NCBI RefSeq assembly: GCF_021284765.1
Contig: NZ_CP089924.1
Location: forward strand, 1,568,001-1,632,000
Direction of reading: 5' to 3'
From: Lysobacter sp. 5GHs7-4
GTDB lineage: Bacteria; Pseudomonadota; Gammaproteobacteria; Xanthomonadales; Xanthomonadaceae
DNA: 64,000 nucleotides
The translations under genes were made by a program, and so were the position numbers. Positions 11,716 through 21,960 of this stretch are shown here, one piece after another; position 1 is the first letter of the stretch; every line of letters starts with the position of its first letter. The notes below the pieces were generated by a model. The model was given only the letters and a program-made list of their open reading frames with translations, made no database searches and was not told the origin of the DNA.

Positions 11716-12249
11716 ATGCGCGACCAGGACATCCTGAGCAAGACCGAGGCGGGCCGCGACGAGATCGAGCGCCGCACGCGCAAGCTGCCGACCGTGCTGC
11801 GCTCGCTGCTGCTGGTGGTCGACGGGCAGCGCGACGTCGGCCAGTTGCGCGCGGTCGCAGCGGGGCTGCACGGGCCGCAGGACGCGCTGGAACAGTTGGT
11901 CGCGATGGGCTTGATCGGCATCGGTGGGCAGGCGTCCGCGCCGGTGCGCGCGGCCTTGGCGGCGGCGTCCGCCGCTGCGGCCACGGCGCCCACCACGAGC
12001 ACGACGCCGGCCAACGGCGGCACCGACACCTCCAGCCGGTACGGCGTGCTGTACGCGCTGATGTCGGACGCGGTGCGCGAACAGCTGGGCCTGCGCGGCT
12101 ATTTCCTGCAACTCAAGATCGAGCGCTCGGCCGACCTGGCCGAATTGGCGCAACTGCTGCCGGACCTGCGCGCGGCTGTGGCCAAGGCGCGCGACGCGGC
12201 GTTGGCGGATGAGCTTGATCGGCGCTTGCGCATGGCGGCGCAATTGTAG
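11716..12249 (+). CDS. Hypothetical protein, Xanthomonad/Burkholderia-type
   Basis: An uncharacterised 177-residue cytoplasmic protein without signal peptide or membrane helix. The N-terminal part (MRDQDILSKTEAGRDEIERR, then KLPTVLRSLLLVVDG) is a compact helical domain I have seen in hypothetical proteins. An Ala/Thr-rich linker (about residues 75-100) joins a C-terminal helical part (YGVLYALMSDAVREQLGLRG...). The ATG at 11716 is preferred over 11608 because a GGAGGGGGG purine run precedes it. The C-terminal part could be a small regulatory helix bundle. No function is proposed. Confidence 0.75.
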   Translation: MRDQDILSKTEAGRDEIERRTRKLPTVLRSLLLVVDGQRDVGQLRAVAAGLHGPQDALEQLVAMGLIGIGGQASAPVRAALAAASAAAATAPTTSTTPANGGTDTSSRYGVLYALMSDAVREQLGLRGYFLQLKIERSADLAELAQLLPDLRAAVAKARDAALADELDRRLRMAAQL

Positions 12250-12288
12250 GGTGTAGGTAGGCCATACGCCCGCTCCGCGCTTTCGACT

Positions 12289-12440
12289 CCCTCCTTTGCT
12301 CCTAGCTCCTTCCTTTGCTCTTAGCTCCCTCCTTTAACAAAGGGTGAAGCCGTGCGTTTACGAACCGCAGGTTCGTGCACGGGTGAACGACAACAGGCTG
12401 TGCCTGTTGGCCGGCCGGGTTGGGGGGATTTGCTTTTGGT
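12289..12440. repeat. Degenerate copy of the GGGGGATTTGCTT repeat
   Basis: Begins with three near-identical CT(C)CCTCCTTTGCTC units (12289-12335), passes TCCTTTAACAAAGGG, and ends with GGGGGGATTTGCTTTTGG (12422-12439). The core matches the elements at 6.1 and 53.3 kb. No open frame in it has gene-like codon use. Confidence 0.5.
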
Positions 12441-12470
12441 GTTGTTTTGCTTCTTCTGACCGAAGGTCAA

Positions 12471-12541
12471 CGGCTTCCGCCTGCTGCGCATGCGGGTCAC
12501 TTTCTCTTGCTGACCCAAGAGAAAGTAACCAAAGAGAAGGG
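12471..12541. repeat. Intergenic inverted repeat (ACTTTCTCTTG type)
   Basis: Holds the 11-bp inverted arms ACTTTCTCTTG (12499-12509) and CAAGAGAAAGT (12516-12526), followed by AACCAAAGAGAAGGG. Sequences of this GGTCACTTTCT...AAAGTAACC form are, from memory, widely dispersed in Xanthomonad intergenic regions, where they often cause false short gene calls. Confidence 0.6.
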
Positions 12542-12585
12542 TCTGAGCCAGAAGCTCCCGTGTGGCTTCGGTTCTGGCGCGGGGA

Positions 12586-12619
12586 TTTTTCGATAGGACA
12601 TCCCTGTCCTATCGAAAAA
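12586..12619. repeat. 34-bp perfect palindrome
   Basis: Arms TTTTTCGATAGGACA and TGTCCTATCGAAAAA (15 bp, perfect) flank TCCC. It has A/T runs at both ends, so it could terminate transcription in either direction. It directly follows the ACTTTCTCTTG repeat and precedes a GGCGCGCGTCC inverted block, so it is probably part of one composite mobile or dispersed repeat. Confidence 0.7.
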
Positions 12620-12703
12620 CGGCGCGCGTCCTGCGCGCCGCCCTCCGGGTCTGGGGATGGTCGTGTGGCTTCGGATCAATCGACTTCAATGCCGGAGCAA
12701 ACT

Positions 12704-12747
<44 letters not shown>

Positions 12748-12762
12748 CTCGCTTCTTTTGCC

Positions 12763-12797
12763 GTCATCCCCGCGAAAGCGGGGATCCAGTGACTTTA
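12763..12797. repeat. dRS3-like short inverted repeat
   Basis: Stem ATCCCCGC-GAAA-GCGGGGAT (12766-12785) with the flanks GTC and CCAGTGACTT. The same layout recurs at 40505-40539 with one compensated base pair changed, so the stem is conserved as structure. It resembles the Neisseria dRS3 core ATTCCC-N8-GGGAAT. Confidence 0.75.
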
Positions 12798-12918
12798 GAG
12801 CGAAGTTGCAACGCCGACATCATGGCCCCGACCGCAGGATACGGTGAGCCTAAGGCGAATCGCCTCGCCTCGGGGCCCGATGCCGCGATGGTGCGGTTGT
12901 CACCGCGCCCTGCGATGT

Positions 12919-13530
12919 TTAAGCCAACCCTTCCGCCTGCAACGCCGCGCGCACGCCCGCGTCGGCTTCCATGCGCTGCTTGAACGCCGCCAGATGCTCC
13001 AGGCCGCTCAGGTCGATCTTCTGCCCATCGGCCCAACGCAGGGTGATGTACAGATACGGATCGGCGTAGCTGCGGAAACCGGCCAGCCACTGTTTGCCGG
13101 CCAACTGGCGATCGGCGCTTTCGAACAGCGCGCGCAGGCGCTTGTGCGCGGCCTCCTTGAGCGCGGGTTGATCGCTGGCGTCTTCCGAGAAGCGCGCCGG
13201 CGCGAACAGCGGCAGGAACGCGGGATGCAGATCGGAATTCACGAACGCCAGCCAGCGCGCCGCCGTGGCGCGCTGCTGCGGACTGCCATCGCCGGCCAGT
13301 TGCGCGGCCGGATACGTGTCGGCGATGTAGCCCATGATCGCGGCGTTCTGCGTCAGCACGAAATCGCCGTCCTCGATCGCGGGCACGGCGCCGGCCGGAT
13401 TGATCGCGAGGAACGCGGGCGCCTTCATCGCCTCGCGCGTCATCACCTGCACGTCGAAGGGTTGTCCGGTCCACTGCAGCGCGATGTGGTCGGCGGTCGA
13501 GCACGCGCCGGGTTTGGTGTAGAGCTTCAT
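12919..13530 (-). CDS. Glutathione S-transferase
   Basis: Cytosolic GST of the beta/GstA class (203 residues). The N-terminal thioredoxin-fold domain begins MKLYTKPGACSTADHIAL, with the class-typical Cys at position 10; NPAGAVPAIEDGDFVLTQNAAI contains the cis-Pro and the Glu/Asn pair that binds glutathione. The helical C-terminal domain includes WLAGFRSYADPYLYITLRWA. The ATG at 13530, with AGGACC upstream, is preferred over 13602, which would add 24 non-family residues. It stands alone in a gene-poor stretch. A role in conjugating electrophiles is likely, substrate unknown. Confidence 0.9.
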   Translation of the reverse strand: MKLYTKPGACSTADHIALQWTGQPFDVQVMTREAMKAPAFLAINPAGAVPAIEDGDFVLTQNAAIMGYIADTYPAAQLAGDGSPQQRATAARWLAFVNSDLHPAFLPLFAPARFSEDASDQPALKEAAHKRLRALFESADRQLAGKQWLAGFRSYADPYLYITLRWADGQKIDLSGLEHLAAFKQRMEADAGVRAALQAEGLA

Positions 13531-13701
13531 GGGCGAGGTCCTGGTGAGCGATGAACGGATGCAGCGTAGCGCTGCGTTCTCATCACTGCATGGGTTCGCC
13601 AAAGCGCCACTTCAACGGTGCGCACGCGTACGCACCGGCAAAGAAAAAGGAACGGGCGCATTCACCCGTTCCTCACGGCTTCGTTCTTGCGTTGCGACCG
13701 C

Positions 13702-14160
13702 TCAGGACTTGCGCGGCTTGAGCTTCTGCACCTGATAGAAGGTGTGATCGCCGATGGTCGCGACCTGATAGGCGTTGCGCCAGCTCGGGCTGGCGATCGC
13801 GTGGGCGGCGAAGTGGCTGGCGCCCGGCACGATCTCCTTGCGCTGACCGGCCGGCAGGGCCCAGTTGCGCTCGGCTTCCAGGGCGATCTGCACCGACTCG
13901 GCCCAGGCCTCGGTGTTGCTCAGACGCGTGCCCGGCGACACCAGGGTCGGGGCGAACTGCTTGCGGGCGGTGACCACCTCGCAGACGGAGTCTCCCCACA
14001 GGCCGCTGTCGCGGCGACGCAGGGCGACTTCGGCCACGGCCTTCTGGCCGCGGATGGACTGGTCGCGGGCTTCCAGGTAGACGGTGGTGCTCAAACACAG
14101 CGAGTCGGCGGGCTGCGGCGGAAGCACAGAGGCCAGCCACAGGATCCAGGCGAGTTTCAT
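13702..14160 (-). CDS. Secreted SleB-like cell wall hydrolase (Hydrolase_2)
   Basis: A 152-residue exported protein with a short signal peptide (MKLAWILWLASVLPPQPADS) and a Hydrolase_2 domain. The start of the domain, CLSTTVYLEARDQSIRGQKA, holds the expected catalytic Glu30 in YLEAR, and VAEVALRR, CEVVTARKQF and HFAAHA follow the family. SleB-type enzymes are lytic transglycosylases acting on peptidoglycan. ATG 14160 has AGGAG five bases upstream; the longer frame from 14193 adds 11 residues before the signal peptide. A function in wall remodelling, or attack on other cells' walls, is inferred. Confidence 0.85.
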   Translation of the reverse strand: MKLAWILWLASVLPPQPADSLCLSTTVYLEARDQSIRGQKAVAEVALRRRDSGLWGDSVCEVVTARKQFAPTLVSPGTRLSNTEAWAESVQIALEAERNWALPAGQRKEIVPGASHFAAHAIASPSWRNAYQVATIGDHTFYQVQKLKPRKS

Positions 14161-14535
14161 TGGGACTCCTTGCTCCGTTGCGCCGGACCGCACTGGGGCT
14201 TCCGTTCCCTCCTAGCGGGGACGGACGACACGGTGTGGACCGGCATGGCGTACTGGGGAGGGCAGCGGCTCTGCGGCGCGCTTTTGCCCCGTGCCGTGGA
14301 CCGCGTGGACGACGCGGGCGGCGAGGGTTGCCACCTGAAGCGGCGGCGTGAAAGTTGGCGCAAGGTAGCCGCGACTAACTAAACGCTCGCTGAATCCGAA
14401 TGTCTAAGTGCGCGAAAAAACTCAAGTTTTTACTCTGAATAGGCGCTAAGGCCTTGCCAGTGAAGGGTATCTCGCGGGCGCGAGACGGCCCCGCGAGCGT
14501 GACGCGCGCCCCTGTTCAGCGGGCCTGAAAACGCT
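14161..14535. other. Intergenic region, 375 bp, without a gene
   Basis: 5' region of the SleB-like gene and 3' flank of fadH. It holds a small hairpin AAAAACT-CA-AGTTTTT (14416-14431) and, on the minus strand, the segment TTGAG...CGCGCACTTAGAC (14402-14426). The latter is partly identical to a segment upstream of the secreted-protein gene at 34294. No coding frame is convincing. Confidence 0.6.
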
Positions 14536-16962
<2,427 letters not shown>

Positions 16963-17015
16963 TCATCGCCGTCACCCCCTCAACCGCCGTACCGGAAACC
17001 CAAGGAGCACGTGTC

Positions 17016-17045
17016 GTGAATACCACGGAAGACACCCAAGCCTAG
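17016..17045 (+). CDS. Candidate second leader frame, 9 codons (MNTTEDTQA)
   Basis: GTG 17016 is preceded by AAGGAG with eight bases between, a better ribosome-binding site than that of the EF-G-like gene itself. It ends TAG 17043-17045 exactly at the first base of a 10-bp hairpin. Its first four residues (MNTT) equal those of the downstream protein, which may be coincidence or an old start duplication. Translation is not demonstrated. Confidence 0.35.
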   Translation: MNTTEDTQA

Positions 17046-17078
17046 CCGCGCGCCTTGTCGCCAACAGGGGCGCGCGGC
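17045..17078 (+). promoter_or_regulatory. 10-bp GC-rich hairpin ahead of EF-G paralogue
   Basis: GCCGCGCGCC (17045-17054) pairs perfectly with GGCGCGCGGC (17069-17078) across a 14-base loop. It lies 35 bases before the start codon. It has no T run, so it is not a terminator; a translational control or RNA-stability element is possible. Confidence 0.6.
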
Positions 17079-17112
17079 CTCCCGAGTTGGCAATCAAGAA
17101 AGCGAAACCCTT

Positions 17113-19149
17113 ATGAACACCACCACCGTCTCCCGCTGGCGCAACCTCGGCATCATCGCCCACGTCGACGCGGGCAAAACCACGCTCACCGAACGCCTGT
17201 TGTGGAAGACCGGCGCGATCCATCGCACCGGCGAAGTCCACGACGGCGCCGCCACCACCGACTTCAGTCCGATCGAAAAGGACCGCGGCATCACCATCGG
17301 CGCCGCGGCGGTGCAGACGCACTGGACGCCGCAGGGCCAGGCCGAACACCGCCTGACCGTCATCGACACGCCCGGCCACATCGACTTCGCCATCGAGGTC
17401 GAACGCTCGCTGCGCGTGCTCGACGGCGCGGTCGCCGTGTTCAGCGCGGTCGACGGCGTGCAGCCGCAATCGGAAACCGTGTGGCGCCAGGCGCGCCGGC
17501 ACGGCGTGCCGCTGATCGCGTTCGTCAACAAGATGGACCGCGTCGGCGCCTCGCTGGACCTCGTGCTCGCGCAGATGCGCGACAAGCTGGACGCGCAACC
17601 CTGGGCGCTGGGCGAGAGCATCGGCAGCGAACACGAGCTGCGCGGCTGGGTCGACTACGTGACGCGCGAAATCGTGCTGTGGGACGAGCACGACGCGATC
17701 GCGCGCCGCCCCTGGCGCGGCGAGGAATTCGCCGCCCACGAGCCCTCGCGCCAGCGCCTGATCGAGGCCGTCGCCGATCACGACGACGCGCTCGCCCAGG
17801 CCTACCTGGAAGCGCGCGCGATCGACGCCGATCTGCTGAAGGCGGCGCTGCGCCGCGCCACGCTCAAGGGCGCGGGCACGCCGGTGCTGGCCGGTTCCGC
17901 GTTCAAGAACAAGGGCGTGGAGACGCTGCTGGACGCGATCGTCGACTACCTGCCGTCGCCGCTGGACCGGCCGTGGGTGCGCGCCGACAGCGAACACGGC
18001 GACGTCGCATTGGCGCCGGACGCGTCCGGTCCGCTGGCGGGCCTGGTGTTCAAGATCGTGCACAAGGAGCACGGCGCGCTGTCGTTCGTGCGCCTGTACT
18101 CGGGCACGCTGCGGGTCGGCGACACCGTTTGGGCCTCGCGTCGCGAACGCGCGTTGCGGGTCGGGCGTCTGGTCGTGGTGCAGGCCGATCGCGGTCGCGA
18201 TGTCGAGGCCGCGTACGCGGGCGAAATCGTCGCGGTGCAGGGCTGGAAGGACGCGGTCAGCGGCGAAACCCTGAGTGCGGGCGACCGGCGCCTGGTCCTG
18301 GACGCGATCCAGGCTCAACCGGCGGTGCTGTCGTGGCGCCTGAGCGCGGCCAATGCCGGCGACCTGATCCGGCTCGGCCAGGGACTGGCCAGCCTGGCCC
18401 AGGAGGATCCGTCGTTCCACGTCGGCAGCGACGAGGACACCGGCGAGACCCTGATCTGGGGCATGGGCGAGCTGCACCTGGAAGTGATGGTCGAACGCCT
18501 GCGGCAGGAGTGGAAGGTCGAGGTGCGCACCGGTTCGCCGCGCGTGGCTTACCAGGAAACGCCAAGCCGTGCGGTGACGGGCGTGGAAGGCAAGCTGTCC
18601 AAGCAGAACGGCGGCAGCGGGCAGTTCGCGCGCGTGGTGATCGACGTCGAGCCGCGCGAGGACGGCGGCTTCGAATTCGTCGACCGCACGACCGGCGGCG
18701 TGGTGCCGCGCAACTTCGTCAACGCGACCGAAAAGGGTTTGCGCGGCGCGTTGCCGGAAGGGCCGCGCGGCTATCCGGTGGTCGGGCTCACGGTGAGCCT
18801 GGTCGACGGACAGACGCATGCGGTGGATTCGTCCGAACTCGCGTTCCAACGCGCGGCGGCCGAGGCGCTGAAGGCGGCGCTGGCGCTCAGCGGCACCACG
18901 GTACTGGAGCCGGTGATGACGCTGGTCGTGGACACGCCCGCCGGCAACGTCGGCGACGTGGTCGGCGACCTGCAGCGTCGCTCCGGGCGGGTGCTGGCGA
19001 TCGACGACCGCGGCACGCGCGCCGACGTCTCCGCGCGCGCGCCGCTGGCGCAGCTGTCGGGCTACACCACCGCGCTGCGTTCGCTGACCCAGGGGCGGGC
19101 GTCGGCCTCGCTGGTGTTCGACGGCTACGAGGTCGCGCGAGACGGTTAA
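17113..19149 (+). CDS. EF-G-like translational GTPase (EF-G paralogue)
   Basis: Cytoplasmic ribosome-binding GTPase, 678 residues, slightly shorter than canonical EF-G (about 700). G motifs are intact: AHVDAGKT (16-23), RGIT (58-61), DTPGH (85-89), NKMD (139-142). EF-G domain order follows, with GKLSKQNGGSGQFARV in domain IV and PLAQLSGYTTALRSLTQGRAS near the end. The motifs are closer to EF-G than to TetM, whose domain IV differs. It is solitary, away from str-operon genes (rpsL, rpsG, tuf), so it is unlikely to be the housekeeping copy. EF-G paralogues can give tolerance to fusidic acid or argyrin-type drugs, or act in recycling or stress. The attenuator-like leader suggests induction when translation is disturbed. 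A terminator follows. Confidence 0.88.
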   Translation: MNTTTVSRWRNLGIIAHVDAGKTTLTERLLWKTGAIHRTGEVHDGAATTDFSPIEKDRGITIGAAAVQTHWTPQGQAEHRLTVIDTPGHIDFAIEVERSLRVLDGAVAVFSAVDGVQPQSETVWRQARRHGVPLIAFVNKMDRVGASLDLVLAQMRDKLDAQPWALGESIGSEHELRGWVDYVTREIVLWDEHDAIARRPWRGEEFAAHEPSRQRLIEAVADHDDALAQAYLEARAIDADLLKAALRRATLKGAGTPVLAGSAFKNKGVETLLDAIVDYLPSPLDRPWVRADSEHGDVALAPDASGPLAGLVFKIVHKEHGALSFVRLYSGTLRVGDTVWASRRERALRVGRLVVVQADRGRDVEAAYAGEIVAVQGWKDAVSGETLSAGDRRLVLDAIQAQPAVLSWRLSAANAGDLIRLGQGLASLAQEDPSFHVGSDEDTGETLIWGMGELHLEVMVERLRQEWKVEVRTGSPRVAYQETPSRAVTGVEGKLSKQNGGSGQFARVVIDVEPREDGGFEFVDRTTGGVVPRNFVNATEKGLRGALPEGPRGYPVVGLTVSLVDGQTHAVDSSELAFQRAAAEALKAALALSGTTVLEPVMTLVVDTPAGNVGDVVGDLQRRSGRVLAIDDRGTRADVSARAPLAQLSGYTTALRSLTQGRASASLVFDGYEVARDG

Positions 19150-19173
19150 GTCTGCATCAGCTGGCAACACGAC

Positions 19174-19205
19174 GGAGGGCCGGCATTGCCGGCCCTCCTT
19201 CTTTG
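19174..19205 (+). terminator. Intrinsic terminator of EF-G paralogue
   Basis: An 11-bp stem GGAGGGCCGGC / GCCGGCCCTCC with loop ATT and tail TTCTTTG, 25 bp after the stop codon. Confidence 0.8.
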
Positions 19206-19239
19206 AGCCAGCGATCAAGCAAGCAATGCACGTCGCTTT

Positions 19240-19326
19240 CTGTGGGAGCGGCGTAAGCCGCGATTCGCCGCGAACTCGCGAGGTCTTCCCCTGTTGGGGT
19301 AGCCGCGGCTTACGCCGCTCCCACAG
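19240..19326. repeat. TGTGGGAGCGGCGT inverted repeat (REP/BIME-like), copy 1
   Basis: Arms CTGTGGGAGCGGCGTAAGCC (from 19240) and the reverse complement ending GCTCCCACAG (19326) enclose about 40 bp, with the arms themselves containing a GGC-GTAA-GCC dyad. Further copies lie at 27.3, 27.4, 42.9 and 58.3 kb, all intergenic. Confidence 0.8.
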
Positions 19327-19531
19327 AAGCCCCGTCGCTTCGATGCAGCGATTAGGAGCGACGCATGCGTCGTTGTCGGGCCGGCGCGGTCCCGTTGCGC
19401 TGCCGCTGCCGGAAGTTGCCAACCACAAAGAGGGCGCCGTGCGGCCCCGCTCCTCTCGTCGTATGCTCCCGCCAGGGGAGCCGCCGCTACAGGGAATGTG
19501 GCTCGCGTCGCACTGTCAGGGAAGCTATGCC

Positions 19532-21295
19532 ATGTCCGAGCCGATGTCCGCGCTGGCCGATGAAGCGCCGCTGGCGCTGTGCCTGTCCGGCGGTGGCCTG
19601 AGAGCCACCTTGTTCCATCTGGGCGTGCTGCAGGCGCTGCGCGCGGCACGCCGCGGCGGCCGCTCCGCGCTGGAAAGCGTCGGCGAAATCTACTCGGTGT
19701 CCGGTGGCAGCATTCTGGCCGCGCATCTGGTGTTGAACTGGGAGAAGTACTGCGGCTCGGAAGACGAATTTCAGGAAATGGCAAGGCAGATTCGTGCGCT
19801 GGCCTATCGCGACATTCGCAATCGTGTCCTGCGTCGATGGCTCAGTTCATGCCTGCTCATCGTGCCGAGGCTTATGAAGCGCGGCCCGCGGACGTACTGG
19901 CTGAGACAGGAGTACGAATCGCTCTATTCCAAGGCATGCCTGGAAGAACTGCGTGGTCGCGAAGGGCGGCCCCGGCCCGTGTTGCATCTCCTTTCCACCA
20001 GCTTCAGGACGGGAGACATGTGCAGTTTTTCGGCCAGGCATTTCGAGGTAAGCCAGGTGGCGCGTGGCGCTCGAGAGGCGAAGCTGATCAGAACCACCGC
20101 GGGTCGGATTCCCGTCGCATTCGCGGTCGCGGCATCGAGCGCGTTCCCGCCGCTGTTCCCGCCGCTGCGGTTGACCGATCGCATGCTGTCCAATGTGGAC
20201 GATCCGGCGCTGCAAGGCATCACGGATCTGTCCGATGGTGGTGTTTACGACAATCTGGGCGCAGAAAAACTCATCTACGACAGGAGTAGAGGTGCCAGTC
20301 GCGCAAGTACAGTCGTCCTAAGCAACGCGGGCGCTTCTTTCCGCACCGACCAAGGTGCCTGGCTCTGGGGTGTCGTGTCTCGCAACGTGCGTGCGTCGGA
20401 CATCATGATGCGACGCTCAGCGGACAGTACCGATCACCGGATCGCTTCGGTCGGGATGGAGGTGGTCGATGTTCGTATAGGTCAGTCGGTGGATGACGCG
20501 TATCTGTCTGAAGACACGCAGGGCAGGCTCAACAAGGTCAGAACCGACCTAGACAGGTTTACGCCGATGCTGGCGGACATGCTGGTCGCGCATGGGTTCG
20601 GTACGGGGCTGCAGGCGCTGCGCAAATGCCAGTTCGAAACCGGCGACGCGCGCCCGGACGCGCCGCAGGCGTCGGCGGCCAAGCTGGAACAGGTGGCAGA
20701 GGATGCCGCCAAGCGCGGAGCGTTCGTGCTCGATCTTGGCGATTGGGCGACGTACGCGCTGTATGCGATTTTTCTTGTCGTGTTCACGCCGATCTTCCTG
20801 GTGCTTCAAATGTCCTTGCTCGCGGAGAAAGTGGCTGCAGAGAAGGTCACCAACGAGGGCGCCAAGGATCGTAAGATCGAAGCGCAACGAGAAGAGATAA
20901 AGCAATTGTCGCAAGACAAGAAGGATTTGATTGCCGAATTGAAGAAAGCGGGGATGCTCAAGGATCCGGTGAGGCCGCCGGCCGGGGCGTTGGCGAGGGG
21001 CGACTATCAAGTCTGGATTCAGTTTGCGGGAGCGATTCGGCGCGACGAGATGAAGGATTTCGGACGGCGCATACAGAGCCAGTGGCCCAATGCGCCTGGC
21101 GCGCTGGATGGTGGCGAACGAACCCCGGAGGCGGACAAGCGGCGCGAAGTTCGCTACGGCAACTCTGAGGATCTGCCGGCGGCGATACAGCTGACGGCCG
21201 ATATCGATGCCACCGGTTTGTTCGCTCCGATGAACCGGCCGCAGCCGAGTACAGATATCGCGCCGCGTTCACTGGAGATTTGGGTAAGTCGCTAG
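19532..21295 (+). CDS. Patatin-like phospholipase with membrane anchor, coiled coil and C-terminal domain
   Basis: A 587-residue protein in four parts. Residues 10-260 are a patatin domain: oxyanion loop SGGGLRA (19-25), nucleophile Ser57 in SVSGGS, catalytic Asp in SDGG (234-237). Residues 406-428 form one membrane helix (YALYAIFLVVFTPIFLVLQM), 432-470 a charged coiled coil, and 490-587 an unnamed domain beginning DYQVWIQFAGAIRRDEM and ending LEIWVSR. The C-terminal part resembles a small alpha/beta domain (V.IQFA...R...VRY...ED..AA..L) attached to other bacterial effectors, by memory only. Codon use is less GC-biased than neighbours, especially after codon 300, suggesting transfer. ATG 19532 has AGGGA upstream. 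Substrate unknown; membrane lipid attack on self or foreign cells is possible. Confidence 0.85.
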   Translation: MSEPMSALADEAPLALCLSGGGLRATLFHLGVLQALRAARRGGRSALESVGEIYSVSGGSILAAHLVLNWEKYCGSEDEFQEMARQIRALAYRDIRNRVLRRWLSSCLLIVPRLMKRGPRTYWLRQEYESLYSKACLEELRGREGRPRPVLHLLSTSFRTGDMCSFSARHFEVSQVARGAREAKLIRTTAGRIPVAFAVAASSAFPPLFPPLRLTDRMLSNVDDPALQGITDLSDGGVYDNLGAEKLIYDRSRGASRASTVVLSNAGASFRTDQGAWLWGVVSRNVRASDIMMRRSADSTDHRIASVGMEVVDVRIGQSVDDAYLSEDTQGRLNKVRTDLDRFTPMLADMLVAHGFGTGLQALRKCQFETGDARPDAPQASAAKLEQVAEDAAKRGAFVLDLGDWATYALYAIFLVVFTPIFLVLQMSLLAEKVAAEKVTNEGAKDRKIEAQREEIKQLSQDKKDLIAELKKAGMLKDPVRPPAGALARGDYQVWIQFAGAIRRDEMKDFGRRIQSQWPNAPGALDGGERTPEADKRREVRYGNSEDLPAAIQLTADIDATGLFAPMNRPQPSTDIAPRSLEIWVSR

Positions 21296-21324
21296 CCCAA
21301 TGCGGCCATAGTTGTGGCGCTTTG

Positions 21325-21957
21325 TCACACGGCTGCAGGGCGCAAGCGCAGCAGGCTGAATCCCATCGCCGCATAGCCGGTACCTAGTACGCGATTGAAC
21401 CAGCGTGCGCGCGCCGGTTGCGCTAGCCAACTGCGCAAGGCGCCGGCCAACATCACGTAGCACAGGTGCGACAGCACCGTGCAGGCGGCGAAGCTCAGGG
21501 TGAGGGCGAAGAACTGCGGCAGCAGCGGCGCGTCGGTGCGCATGAACTGCGGCAGCAGTGCGGTGAAGAACAGGATGCTCTTGGGGTTGGTGGTCGCGAC
21601 CAGCAGGCCTTGCCAGAACAGGCGCTGCGGTGCGCCTGCGCGAACCGGCGAGGGCGCGCGCGCGAACAGGTCGTCGCGTGCGCGCCATTGCCGCAGGCCC
21701 AGCCAGATCAGGTAGGCCGCGCCGGCCAGCTTGAGCGCGGCGAACAACCAGGCCGAGGTCTTGAGCAGCGCGCCCAGGCCCAGCATCGCGGTCGCCGACA
21801 CCAGGAACACGCCCAAGGCATTGCCGACCGAGCCCAGCATTGCGCGGCGCGCGCCGTGCGCGGCGGTGTTGGACACCGCCAGCAACACTGCCGGTCCCGG
21901 ACTGAACGCGGTCAGCAACGCCAGCGTGCAGAACAGCCCCCAGGACGCGGCGCTCAT
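21325..21957 (-). CDS. LysE/RhtB-family amino-acid exporter
   Basis: A 210-residue inner-membrane exporter with about six hydrophobic helices. Family marks are LLTAFSPGPAVLLAVSNTAAHGARRAMLGSVGNALG at the N-terminus and GLLVATTNPKSILFFTALLPQF in the middle. LysE/RhtB proteins export amino acids such as lysine, threonine, homoserine or leucine; which one cannot be told. It is the last gene of a five-gene minus-strand operon, only 3 bp after the oxidoreductase, and converges on the patatin gene. Confidence 0.9.
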   Translation of the reverse strand: MSAASWGLFCTLALLTAFSPGPAVLLAVSNTAAHGARRAMLGSVGNALGVFLVSATAMLGLGALLKTSAWLFAALKLAGAAYLIWLGLRQWRARDDLFARAPSPVRAGAPQRLFWQGLLVATTNPKSILFFTALLPQFMRTDAPLLPQFFALTLSFAACTVLSHLCYVMLAGALRSWLAQPARARWFNRVLGTGYAAMGFSLLRLRPAAV

Positions 21958-21960
21958 ACG

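Noticed and set aside
17113..19149. TetM/TetO-type ribosomal protection protein
   Set aside because: Domain IV and C-terminus follow EF-G (GGSGQFARV, SGYTTALRSLTQGRAS), not TetM.
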